Source of the DNA: Alternaria dauci | Taxonomy: Eukaryota > Ascomycota > Dothideomycetes > Pleosporales > Pleosporaceae | Assembly: GCF_042100115.1 (NCBI RefSeq) | Contig: NC_091272.1 | Span: 5,766,001 to 5,830,000, forward strand | Length of the DNA stretch: 64,000 nt | Direction of reading: 5' to 3' | Shown: piece after piece, positions 46,683 to 57,126 of the stretch | How positions within the stretch are numbered: position 1 is the first letter of the stretch | Layout: each line of letters starts with the position of its first letter | Program-made: the position numbers and the translations under genes | The notes under the pieces: generated by a model | What the model was told of the DNA's origin: nothing | What the model saw: the letters and a program-made list of their open reading frames with translations, nothing else | The model's database searches: none

Positions 46683-47248
46683 AAACCTCGTCTTTTGCCA
46701 CTTTTCACGCCCCTTGACAACGCCGCCGCCCACGAGTTCCCTTCAGTAAATGTTTTCCCTGGTCCAGGTCCCTCTCTCCTGCGTGGCGTTTCTGGCGTTG
46801 GGCTTTTCATGCCACCCTCCCGGCTCTGCGACGCCTGAAATGTCGTCGCTTCTCCTTATACACCGCATCAAATTTGCATGTTCCACCACCCTGGGAAAGG
46901 TGTGCGAGACGGGCGTTGTTGGTTACGTCGTTTTTTATTTATTTCTACATTAAAGAGTGTTGGTATGATGAGGCAGAGAGCTTCCTCTGCTAGCAGCACG
47001 ATGTTAGAGAAACATAGAATGAGGAAAAGAAGAAGAAAGACCAGGCGGCTTCCCTGAGAGGAGCACGACGACGAGGGAGCTGCGCCATTGTACATTTGTA
47101 TGTGTGGATATAGCAATGTTTTGGACGCGGAACGCATGAGCATGCATGCCTTTGTCTGCGCGAGTTCTACGAGTATGAACTACGTGGGGAAGATGAGGAC
47201 TGACTTTATTTATGGTAATTGTTTCGAGACGTTAAATACCCATCTTTT
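46683..47248. other. Convergent 3' intergenic region
   Basis: 3' UTRs of the kinase and of the zinc-finger gene at 47249, with an AT-rich centre near 46920-46960. No other feature. Confidence 0.5.
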
Positions 47249-49530
47249 TCACTCTTGAAACTCGCGCTTTTCTACTCTACTACGGCTTCGTTCTTTCCCT
47301 TTGCCTTTGCCTTTGTTGGCCGCCCTCGCTTCGCAGCTTCTGACGTGTCTAGTGAAATTGTCTCTGCGCTTCCATTCCTTGTTCGGCGTTGGACACCCAG
47401 GAACAGTGCACCAGGAACGCTTGAGAGAGCGGAAAAACTCTGCGTGCACGGTGTGCTCGTGGCGCTCTAGATCTGCTCTTACGCCGAACGGCCGTGCGCA
47501 AATGTCGCACACGTAGCGGAGATGGTGTATGCGGTTGTAGTGTTTCCTGGAGAGAGATTGGGTTAGTATGTGTTTTGGTGATGGTAATATTTGAGATGGA
47601 CTGGAGTGGGTGTAGACAAGGTTTGTATCACACACATGGAAGCTGTCTTGCGACATGGGGGAAATACATACTTCTGGCGACCTGCAGTGCTGAACAATTG
47701 CCCGCACGTTTGACATTCAAGATTGTTTTCTGTAGCATTCCGGGAGCTGGCCGGTGATGCTGTTGCGATGGATGGGGTTGTGATGGCTGATTCTGGCGAT
47801 GTAGCATGCGTGGTGTTTGTAGCCGTTGACGCAAAACTCGACTCGGTCTTTGCAGAACCAGGCGTAGACTTGCTTGATTGTGGAGACGACGATTTGGGCA
47901 TCAGCGTGCGTTGTTTGGCACGTCGTTTTTGGCTCGAGCGGTCGTCCTGACTCTTGCTCTGGTCATTGCGCAGTTCAGCTTTTCCGCTGCCGGTTTCCAG
48001 AGGGTGGAGATCGAGGACTGCAACTCTCTTGCGGGGCGCCAGGTTAGAAGCAGGTGGTGGAGAGAAAGCACGACTTGTGCCTGCTAGTCGAGGAGTTGGC
48101 GAGGAGCTAGAGGTTGTGTCTATGTCCATCTTATCGTGCTCATCGGTGGTCTTTGAGTGGTCGGTTTGCCGTTGGATTTCTGGATCCACCTGGTTTCGTG
48201 TGTCTCTCAATGGCCATGCGGTTGCTCCCTGTTCCACGTCGATGGATGTCTTATTGCTGTTCGGCGTTGGCTCTCGAACATGCAGTTCATCGGCATTTGC
48301 GGACGTAGCTATAGAACTCATCTCCATATCCGATGTTCCTGATCTTAGAGGAAGCGGGATGAGACTGCGATCGCACTGCCTATCGGAATCCGGGGGATAC
48401 GGCGTCTGATCCGGGTCCATGTCTGGTCTTTTAGATGGACCAGCACGAGATGGATAGTAAACTGGGTTCAGGTGGAGTTCAACATCAAATGGATTGACAT
48501 AAGCTGGAATAGGCTGTTGGATGCTTAGCACTCCTAGATCGCTAGTGCTTCCAATATTGGCATGAGCAAGAAGCTTATTTGACGGTTGTACTAAAGAAAC
48601 ATCATTAGTGAAAGCTCAAGAACAACCGGGGTCAAAACTCACTTCGCCCAATAGGTGAACTCTCTTGCTCTACGCTCCTACTGTAATCGACAAACTGCTC
48701 TGGGTTGCTATATCTATCCGGTCCTGCAAAGTCGGATTTCTCCGCAGATGCGAGCTCTTGTGGCTGCCGTAACAATGCTGCATATCTTGAAAATGTAGCA
48801 GTGGCGCCGGCTTCGACTGGAACCAGATCACCATCTAGCTCTGATGTTATTCTTGGCTCGGTCCGTTCGTATCTGTGCTTCTGTTGACTACATGTCGTGT
48901 CAAGCTCCGAAGGCTTCTCCACATCACCTGCACTCCGTTTTCTTCCCGACCTCCTCTTTCTCCAGAAGAAGAAACATCCTGCCCCAATCAAGACAACAAA
49001 GCATACAATTGAGACACTGATACCAATCAAGACAGCGGGGCTGTCGGTCGCAGATGAGGCTCGTTTGTTACGCGAAGGCGCAGTATGCAACATTGTGGAG
49101 CGGACAGCGAAGGCAATGGGGGCCATCTTGACTGTAAGGGTACCTATGGTAGTAATGGAAAGTTATTTCGGGTCAGCAGAAAGCAAGAGATGCTATAATT
49201 ATGGGATTAACGGGCAACAGCGAGGCTGAGTGAGGCACACTCATGTGCTGGAGCGGAGCCAATCACACGTGCAGATGGCGTCACCTCGAGGGACTCTATC
49301 TTGTGCATCATGCGAATGCACTCTTCCCTCATAGTATCAGGAAGCAGACTCTGTATACGCTCGCTGATTGGCACAAAGCAAGAGATACCGTACATCCGCG
49401 TCGCCGCTGTGAAAAGTCGTCCTATCATATAGTTCCAGAGACACACAACTTTTCCGTACAGTCCTGCGAAGGGCAACCCACCGATGCACGTATGCTTCGA
49501 CCGGGCTATCGTAAAGTACCGAGTCACCAT
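47249..49530 (-). CDS. Predicted membrane-anchored C2H2 zinc-finger protein, copy 1 (678 aa)
   Basis: Four exons, 49530-49212, 49143-48643, 48590-47672 and 47546-47249, all phase-compatible, give 678 aa. One transmembrane helix lies at about residues 143-167 (LIGISVSIVCFVVLIGAGCF), followed by WRKRRSGRKR, so the long C-terminal part should face the cytosol. After a Ser/Thr/Pro-rich linker with basic clusters come three zinc fingers at about 566-665: CQTC...HYNRIH, CDIC...HEHTVH and a CxxxxC...HVRSC finger, then a Lys/Arg-rich tail. The exon joining membrane and finger parts has a good GTGAGT donor, CACTAAT branch and TTTAG acceptor. The first exon (residues 1-106) is the least certain: no signal peptide is visible and only 38 bases separate it from the stop of the upstream gene. 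A later start at 49126 would keep the membrane helix. Likely a tethered transcription factor. Confidence 0.7.
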
Positions 49531-49568
49531 TGGTTCGAGTGAGAGTCCTCCAAAACACCCGGTCTGCC

Positions 49569-52007
49569 TCACATTGCCACATCTCGATCATGTTCCCACG
49601 CTTGACTCGGCTGTTTCCAGTGTCTGTTGTCCCCCTCATGCTTTTTCATGCTTGCATCATGTTCTGAATTGGCTTTCGCGACAGCCCTCTTGCAACGCTC
49701 TACATGTCTCGTGAAGTTATCTTTCCGGGCATACACCTTTCCCGGGGCCATGCAGCCGACATTTGTGCACTGAAACAAGTTCTGAGAAGGGATCTGCATA
49801 TCATCTCGATGAACGCTGTTTTCATGACGTCGAAGGTCGGTGCAGAGCCCAAACTTTGCTTTACAGATTTCGCAAACGTACCGTAGATCGTGTTTACGAT
49901 TCTGGTGATTTCTGAAAGAATATATGATTAGTACAACACGCAAAGGATAAACACGGCCTATCGCCAAGGAGAACATACCTCCTGAGACCTGGGGTTCGGA
50001 AACCTAAATGGCAGACAGGGCACGAGTACAACAAACTTGTATTTGCTTCTGTCGATGTTGAGAGAGAGTTTGGAGTTTGTGCTTTCCCTGAAGCACGTGT
50101 TGACGATGAGTGTGAAAATACACGTGAAGTAAGTGGAACCAGATTGCCTTTTGCCCGTTCAGAACCGCTCGGTGACCAAATGACCAGATCATCGGAGCAT
50201 GTGTCTCTCGAAGACTGCTCTGTTGGTAGATCTGCGTCGTACTTGATACGCTTGTAGGCGCTAGGCTCGTTTGCGCGGCGACCATTGTCTTTAGATGGTA
50301 ACAATACTACCAGTGTTGTTGTAATGGACGAGACATCCTTCACTGCAAGATCTAATTCATCAGATCTCAAAGCATGTATTGCAGGCTGCGAAGACTCCGA
50401 ATCTCCAAATTGTAGCGCTGGTGAGACGCCTCCATGATCGAATGTCACCAAAGGTGCCTCCATGGTCGAAGTGCTTTCCAAGTCATTCATTTGTGACCCA
50501 TAAAGCTCAATGGGGTTTTTGAGGCTTGTAGACCCCAAGGTAGGTGCAGTAGAACATGGGTAGTTCCTTGAACCCCGTTCTGGTTCAGCTCCAGATATGC
50601 TTGATAAGTGAGGGAAAATGACTGGATTAGGCTGGTACTCCAAGTTCCAAGGGTTGATGGTAGTGGTACTCTCAGCCTTTCTCAGTGAACTTTCGCCAGG
50701 TGTACTTGCTGAATGAGTGAAACCGTGCTGGAAGCCTGTCGTCTGCTGGTTGTTGCCAAAGTCGGCACACGAAGTGCGTGGTTGGCCTCCAAGAACTGAA
50801 CGCGAGGCTATCCGATCTCCCTTGCTACTGATTCTGTATTCTTCAGGTCCATAAATGACTGTGTCAGTTTTGATACATTCGGAAGGTATTGGACTCATGG
50901 TTTCCCTAGATGTGGATGACTGAGACAATCCTATCGTAGGTCGTCTTTCATTCCTTCGTGCTGGATATACCTCGCCCCTCGCAGCAGCCTCTTGCGCCTT
51001 ACGTTGTGACTCCAGCTTTCCTGGTCTTCCACGTTTCTTTTTAATCACCGGCGTAATGGATGAAGCTATCGTGGGTGTATAGATTGGACCAGCAGACAGA
51101 AACTCGTCTGGACTCGAATGATGCTGGTAGATTGCAAATGGGCTTTTGTTGTCGTTATCCCAATAGGCACCGGGAGATCCATGCCAGCATGGTTCTTCTT
51201 CGTGGTATGAAGCACGCGGATCTAGGGCAGATTCGACATCATCGAACAGTTCTTTCTGTAGGCCCCAAGCGGAAAAACCCTTAGCATCTTGGAAGCGCCT
51301 CTTCTGGGCAGGTAAAATACACGCTGGAGTCGTTTTCGCATCTGATCTTTGTCCTGTATCGTAATCAGCTTTAGAATCATTATAGTTCCCATGGCATTAC
51401 CATCGTATGTAGGTACAGTGTTCAGAAAAGAAGTATCTTCGATCCCTTGGATTCGCTTTGTATCTGCTATTGTCTTTTCCAATTCCCCAAGAGAATCCGC
51501 ACGCTGCTGGAGCGAAGATATGCTATCCGATGGTGCCTCCCAACATGGTATCGGTTCGGAGGCGTTTTTCTTATCGTCAGGCACTATTCGTTTGTCGATC
51601 ATCCCATCTCTGAGCGTTTGTGTTCGACCAGTTCCAGGTCTCAACGCAGAAGATGTCGCGATACGTAGATCCACCTGGCTCCCTGGATGAACAATTTCAG
51701 GGTAAGCCTCTTCCCCATAGTGACCCTCTTTGGGGTAGTGAGCTTCACCTAAGAACTCTGGCGATAGAAGCTGCCACTTTTGAACCGCGTTATGATCATT
51801 CTCTATATCCTGTAACTTGACAACCTGTCTCAAGGATCTTGACTTGCCTGTATAGGAGAAGAGAGAGAGGAGGAGGATGAAAAGGAGTAGACCGGAGACG
51901 GATCCTAGGACTAGTCCCGCGATTACCCCATCATTGAGACCATTACCAGTAGTAGAGCGTGACGCCAGAGGTTCAAAAGAACCAGTGGCCGTGTATACGA
52001 CTGCCAT
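49569..52007 (-). CDS. Predicted membrane-anchored C2H2 zinc-finger protein with AT-hook, copy 2 (774 aa)
   Basis: Three exons, 52007-51401, 51353-49979 and 49911-49569, give 774 aa. A transmembrane helix at about residues 27-52 (GVIAGLVLGSVSGLLLFILL) is followed by YTGKSRSLRQ, placing the rest in the cytosol. A Ser/Asp-rich region leads to an AT-hook-like KKKRGRPGK near residue 305, a long Ser/Thr/Pro linker, and three fingers at about 646-745: CPVC...HQNRKH, CEIC...HENSVH, and a CxxxxC...HVERC finger. The second intron lies at the same codon and phase inside finger 1 as in the downstream copy, showing the two are paralogues. The first intron is 47 nt (GTAATG ... GATACAG). Upstream frames with paired Cys (52010-52480) may hold a missed external domain. 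Confidence 0.72.
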
Positions 52008-52910
52008 GATGTTGTGTTATTGGTACGTGGTTCCTTGAATTCAGCTGCCGCTCTTATAACAAGGCCGAATAGAGCTGGAGGTATATGATCGAAGGATTGA
52101 CAATCGTCACAAAGAACCGACAGGTAGAATTTGCGCGAAGAGCCAGCCACGCTTGTGATAGTGCCAGCAGTTGGATTTTATGCAACTTCGGATAAGGCTG
52201 AAAGACGCCGGAGGCATACTGATTCTGTCGAGGGTTATGATTGGATAATCCACATATCGCTGTACTTTAGCCAGCCTTGCTGCATCTGATACGAATCACA
52301 TGCCTCCCAGCCGCTCCGTCAAAGCCACCAATGTTTTTTCCCGACATCTCGTCTTCCAAGCTTCGCGATCCATATACGGCTGGGCTGCTTTGGGGAGACA
52401 TTGTACACACCCGTGCGCAACAGGCAGATGGACAAATAATAGAGACTTTGGCCGTGTCAGACCGAGACAGGGCTGGCATTTTGACCTAGAGGAAAGCTGT
52501 TGGGTTGTTCATGTTGCAGATACCTGGAGTAAGATGAGTGAGGAAGAGAGATGACGATATTCACTAGCTGCTTCCGGGTGAAGCCGATCCACTTTACCGG
52601 TGCAGGGTACAGAGCTGACACAGATATGACCTTCCAGACACTCCACTACGCAACATCCGGACAGACTCAGTAGACTTGATGACGTTTGGCCAGCTTCATA
52701 GCTGGATATGTATGCGCATTATCATAGTTTCCACGCCGCGGTCATCTATCACAATCTAAGCACCCCACAGAACGGTTTACGGCATCATCGTTGAAGCTGA
52801 AGAAACTGAACTTTGGGTATCGAATATGAACGCCGTCTTTTCGCCCAGCCTCTCTGAACACGAGTGTAAACTCCCACAACCTAGCAAGGAAATCAATCAA
52901 GCTCTTCCTC
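52008..52910. other. Intergenic region with possible unassigned upstream exons
   Basis: Upstream of the second zinc-finger gene and 3' flank of the SWIB gene. Minus-strand frames at 52267-52479 and about 52008-52170 contain Cys pairs (SIICPSACCARVC; SVLCDDCQSFDHIPP) and could be exons of an external domain, but I could not join them with acceptable splice sites. Confidence 0.4.
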
Positions 52911-54634
52911 CTAATGAGGCTTGATGTTGGACCTGGCCAGCCACAGGGCCACGCTCTCCTTGGCAACCTCGCTGCCCCATACACCGTCCGCTCCTCCCCG
53001 TCGCCATTCTTCGCCAGATATGTCTTCTCCACCACCTCGTGTGGCCTCGCCAAGCAGCACCTCCAGGTCGCGCTTCTGGCTAGACAGCCAGCGCTTGAAG
53101 AAGGTCACGGGGTCCTTGGACATGCTGGTGAAGAAGGCGTGCTTTGCCTTTGATTGGCCAATCGCCCCCATCAGCAGTACGAGCTGCTCGTCGATCTTCT
53201 GAATCTCTTGGAGGGTCTGTATGCTGTCTGGCCGGCGTAGGATATCTTGGAAGAGTGGCTGCATCGGGTCTTCGAGTGCGACCTGGACGTCGTATACGGT
53301 CGGTTCGGAAGGGGTCTTGCCCGAATCGGCAGCGGGTGAGATGTAGTCTTTGTCTACGCGAATGGTGTACTGGAGCTGAATAGGTGGGAGGGTCGTGAGA
53401 TGTTGTTTGATGAGCTGAGGCAGGTTCGGGAAGAAGAAATGGTCTTGGCCACCGAAGAGAGCCTTCAGCCTGGCGTCGCATGCAAACTTGCGCTCATCGT
53501 CTTCTTGCTGTAGGTGTTGTGACCTCGCGTATTCCCAGATGCCCATGAGCACACCAGCGCGGTCCTCCTCGTCGGTGTCGAGCAACTCGGCGAGGGGTTT
53601 GCTCAGGCGGAAGACCTCGGGGTTTTGGTAGCGCTGCAGGTTGATGGTGATGTTGATGTTCTCGTCGCCCTTGCGCTCGAATTCGAGTTCGCTGAAGTTG
53701 GCCTCCTTGGCAGTAGGATTCTCGGGTCGCTTCCACTCGATTTGCGTAAAGTTGTCGGGCTGTAAGCTCTTGGCGCGGTCGAAGTCGATGTTGATGGATG
53801 TAAAGTAGTGCGAGAACAGCTTCGGTTTCGCGGCTGGCTTTTTCTCCGCTCCGTCTTCGTCCCTGGTACTGGTTAGTGTTCGTACTGAGATGTGTATGCG
53901 ATTGGCAAGCTCTCGAACTAGCGCTACCGCGATAGAAAAGTTGAGCAGACATACATCGCATCGCCGTCCTTGTCATCGTCGTCATCCTCCTCGAGACCCT
54001 CGTCGCCCTCTTCGTCGAGCAGGCGCCCTTGGATCTTGACACGGTACGTCGCGTTGTTCTCGCTCTCAAAGTCAAACGCATCCGCGTCGATGCCGCTGCT
54101 CTGCCAGGGCTGGTTCTCGGCGGTGTTGGATATCCATATGCGCATGGTGCCGTAGCGCGATGCGCGCGAATGGTGCTTCGAGTCCATGACGTCCAGCTTC
54201 TTGCGCATCATAGTTGCGTCCAGCGTGCGCTCGACCTCGCGCAATTCCTTGTAGCGCGCGACGGCGTCGCCAATGCACACGTCCTCGACGCCCTCGGGGA
54301 TGTTCTTGTCGGTCGGGTTTTTTGCGATTCGGCGCATCTTCTCGCGGCGCTCGGCTTCGGCACGCTGCGACGCCTGCATGTTGGCCGTGTTGTACTGCGG
54401 TTGCGTAGCCGGGTGCGGCGGATGGACAATGGGGCCTGGGTTGCGGAACAAGTGAGCGAGGTCGTTCCTACTAATCATCGTCTTTTACGGAGAGTATGCG
54501 CAGGCGGTCGGTGCAGGCGGACGTGTCGTGGGCGCTGTGGTTGACAATTGGGACTTACCTGGTCGTCGGGAAGGCGTAGCTGCATTGTGCTGTTGCGGAT
54601 AATTATATCCCCGTGCCTGATAGTTCGGCTGCAT
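52911..54634 (-). CDS. SWI/SNF subunit Snf12/SMARCD-like (SWIB domain)
   Basis: Chromatin-remodelling subunit of 502 aa. Exons 54634-54559, 54435-53955 and 53862-52911. The start MQPNYQARGYNYPQQHN is Gln/Asn/Tyr-rich; after the first intron (123 nt) the chain continues RRPGPIVHPPH. Residues 60-180 have the Snf12-type region NPTDKNIPEGVEDVCIGDAVARYKEL followed by an Asp/Glu-rich loop. The SWIB domain sits near residues 275-350 (NPEVFRLSKPLAELLDTDEED, GIWEYARSQHLQQEDDERKF). The C-terminal helices (IQKIDEQLVLLMGAIGQSKAKHAFF, then FFKRWLSSQKRDLEVLLGE) match the SMARCD tail. A frame in the first intron is open for some codons, but the join using its GTAAGT donor and the CCCAG acceptor restores the family sequence. 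Could be Snf12 or the RSC paralogue Rsc6. Confidence 0.92.
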
Positions 54635-55130
54635 GTTGGAAGGTGTGCGAAAATGAACGGCAGCAAAATTCGCGATGAAAGCGCGTCAGTGGAGATGGAA
54701 GGTGGATAGGATGGTAACTTCTCTGGAGACGCGTCAAGGTTTAGGTACGTACTACATGCACGGATACTCTAGCTTCCCCTATAGCCATGCGGGGCACCAC
54801 CCCCACCCAGCCCTCGACTGCACAAGCTTTTCCATCCATTTCCAGCCTCATCAACATCAGGGCTCCTCGTGTCATGTGTGTCGATAGCTGCTGACAGGTG
54901 ATTTCTGCTGCTATGAGAGTTCAGTTCCATTCACTGCTCCAGCATCGCTCTTGGCACCTGTCGACGCTCGTGCAGTGAAGCGATCTAGCATTCCCTGGGG
55001 TTATCTAAGCGTCATTGCCGCTGTTCCTGCTTCTTCCTCTTCCTATCCTTTTTCTCCAGTCATCTTTGTCAGCTCGCAGCCCATCGACCCTAAGCATATA
55101 GCCTCCAGTGTGAATGAAGAGAGGGAGAGC
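54635..55130. other. Divergent intergenic region
   Basis: Shared upstream region of the SWIB gene (minus) and the amidohydrolase (plus). The frame of the latter is open upstream to 54951 but has no earlier in-frame ATG. Nothing else seen. Confidence 0.5.
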
Positions 55131-56551
55131 ATGCCGGACAAGATGTTACCCAAGACACTGAAGAAGATAATCAACGTCCGCTTACCGAACGAGCCGTCGT
55201 CAACACTCTGGGATATCGCGATCAAAGACGGGAAAATAGCCTCAATAGACAACCATAGCAACTGCCAGGGTGGCCACGACGAGGACACGCTGGATGGAGG
55301 CAACCGTCTCATAGCGCCGTCGCTGTGCCACGCTCACATCCACCTCGACAAATGCTTTCTCCTCCAAGACCCTAAATTCGGCGACCTGCAGATCCAGAGC
55401 GGCGACTTCAAGGAGGCTATGGAGATGACAGGCAAGGCAAAGTCGAGGTTTGAGGAAGATGACCTCCTGAGACGGGGCACGCGCCTCATTGAAGAGAGTA
55501 TTCAACATGGTGTAACTGCCATGCGAGCCTTTGTAGAAGTGGACGGTGTGGTGAAGATGAAGTGCTTGGACGCGGGTCTCAAGTTGAAAGAGATGTTCAA
55601 GGATCGGTGCGAGGTGCAGATATGCGCGTTCGCCCAGCTGCCGCTCTTGTCTGGTCAGGACGGGGGCGAGGAGGTGAGAAAGCTCATGACCGACGCGGCC
55701 TCGTTTGGGCAAGTAGATGTGCTTGGGAGCACGCCGTACGTTGAGGGCGACGAGCAAAAGTCTCTAGACAATGTTAAATGGATCACGCAGTTAGCTCTGA
55801 AGCACGGGAAGCATCTCGATCTCCATCTTGACTACTTTTTAGAAGAAGACAAAGAGCCTCTGGTCTGGAGTGCTCTAGACGTCATCAGAGAGCTAGAATG
55901 GAACCAAAAAGGGGGGAGCAGACAGATCACCTTGGGCCACTGCACAAGATTGACAAGGTTCCGGAACGACGAGTGGACGCATCTGAGACAGCAAGTAGGC
56001 AGCCTGCCCATCTCTTTTGTGGGCCTGCCGACTTCCGATCTGTTCATGATGCGGACACCAGAGAACGTGCGTGGGACATTGCCAGTTGTCGAACTCATCA
56101 AAGAGTTTGGGTTTAATGCGGCGATTGCTGTGAACAACGTTGGCAATGCGTTTACGCCGTACGGAAACTGCGATCCCCTGGTAAGAGTTCACCCTCACAT
56201 CATTCAGAGCGGTTGCTGACCTATAACTCAGGCTATCGCATCTCTCGGTGTCGGTCTGTACCAGGCTGGAACAAAGAAAGACGCCGAGATCCTATATGTA
56301 AGTAGCCGTCCGATCCGTCTCGACTATTCTCATTCATGCAGGAAACCGTGTCGGCTCGGGCAAAAGCCGCCATCGGCTGTGATTCCACGTCTCTTGCCCT
56401 AGAGCCTGGTCAGCCCGCCGACTTTGTGCTATTCGACCGAATGGACAGCGGTTGGCATTGCAGGAAAAGCGTGGTAGAGGTGGTTTACGATGCCGGCCAT
56501 TTCCGCCAAACAGTCTTCAGAGGCCGCTTGATCACCCCGGAGGACACATGA
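55131..56551 (+). CDS. Cytosine-deaminase-like amidohydrolase
   Basis: Member of the metal-dependent amidohydrolase family closest in layout to bacterial CodA, 441 aa. Exons 55131-56180, 56232-56297 and 56342-56551, all phase 0. A short N-terminal beta-sandwich half (WDIAIKDGKIASID) precedes the metal motif HAHIHLDK (H69, H71), then LDLHLDY (H232), GHCTRL (H270) and VNNVGNAFTPYG. The C-terminus completes the sandwich (LEPGQPADFVLFDRM). In CodA the residues three after H232 and at position 335 would be Glu and Asp; here they are Tyr235 and Asn335, so deaminase activity should not be assumed. The ATG at 55131 is used because the longer open frame has only non-ATG codons upstream. A second ATG follows at 55143. 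Confidence 0.85.
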
Positions 56552-57126
56552 ACTTAGCGGAGCTTCGGCGGCCATTCAACGATACCGTACGAGTCACTGC
56601 AGGTGGCGCTAGAGGTCACAATACCATGACGTAACAGAACACCCCGGTACGTGTGCAAAGCTGCTCGACACGAACATTTTGAACCGAGTCCGTATCTGTG
56701 ATTCAATGCAATCACTTGGATATGCTGGTTGGAACGAGATTGCGATGTTGTTGTTCTGTTGCCACCCTCGCGACTTCCCTCCGACGCATCACCAATTGTC
56801 CGAATGGAGCCTAGAGGACCGTGCTTGTGACACCCGTACAAACAACTCGCCAGATCCTCTGACTGCGAGTATCCACGCACTGTACAAACGCTGAGATTGC
56901 ATTACCTACCGCATCCGCGAGACCGAAAAGCGGTGGACGCGCGTTCACGTGTGTTTCATCATCATTTCACCGGAAGGCACAACTCGCTGCTCAAACAGGT
57001 TCGATAGGTTCGGCTACTTGAGGACCGAGCGCCTGTGCCACGAGGTCCACCATCGCTATCAATCCTACAACTATATCACATCGACGCCGGTGTTGTGACT
57101 GGGCTGCTACCTGTCTGAGCCAAGCC
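56552..57126. other. Intergenic region
   Basis: 3' flank of the amidohydrolase and upstream region of the zinc-finger-like gene. No supported feature. Confidence 0.45.

Noticed and set aside
57000..57025. GGTTCGATAGG, resembling a tRNA B box
   Set aside because: No matching T stem, no A box at a suitable distance and no acceptor stem. Other GTTCGA words (5454, 10048, 35154, 59309) failed in the same way.
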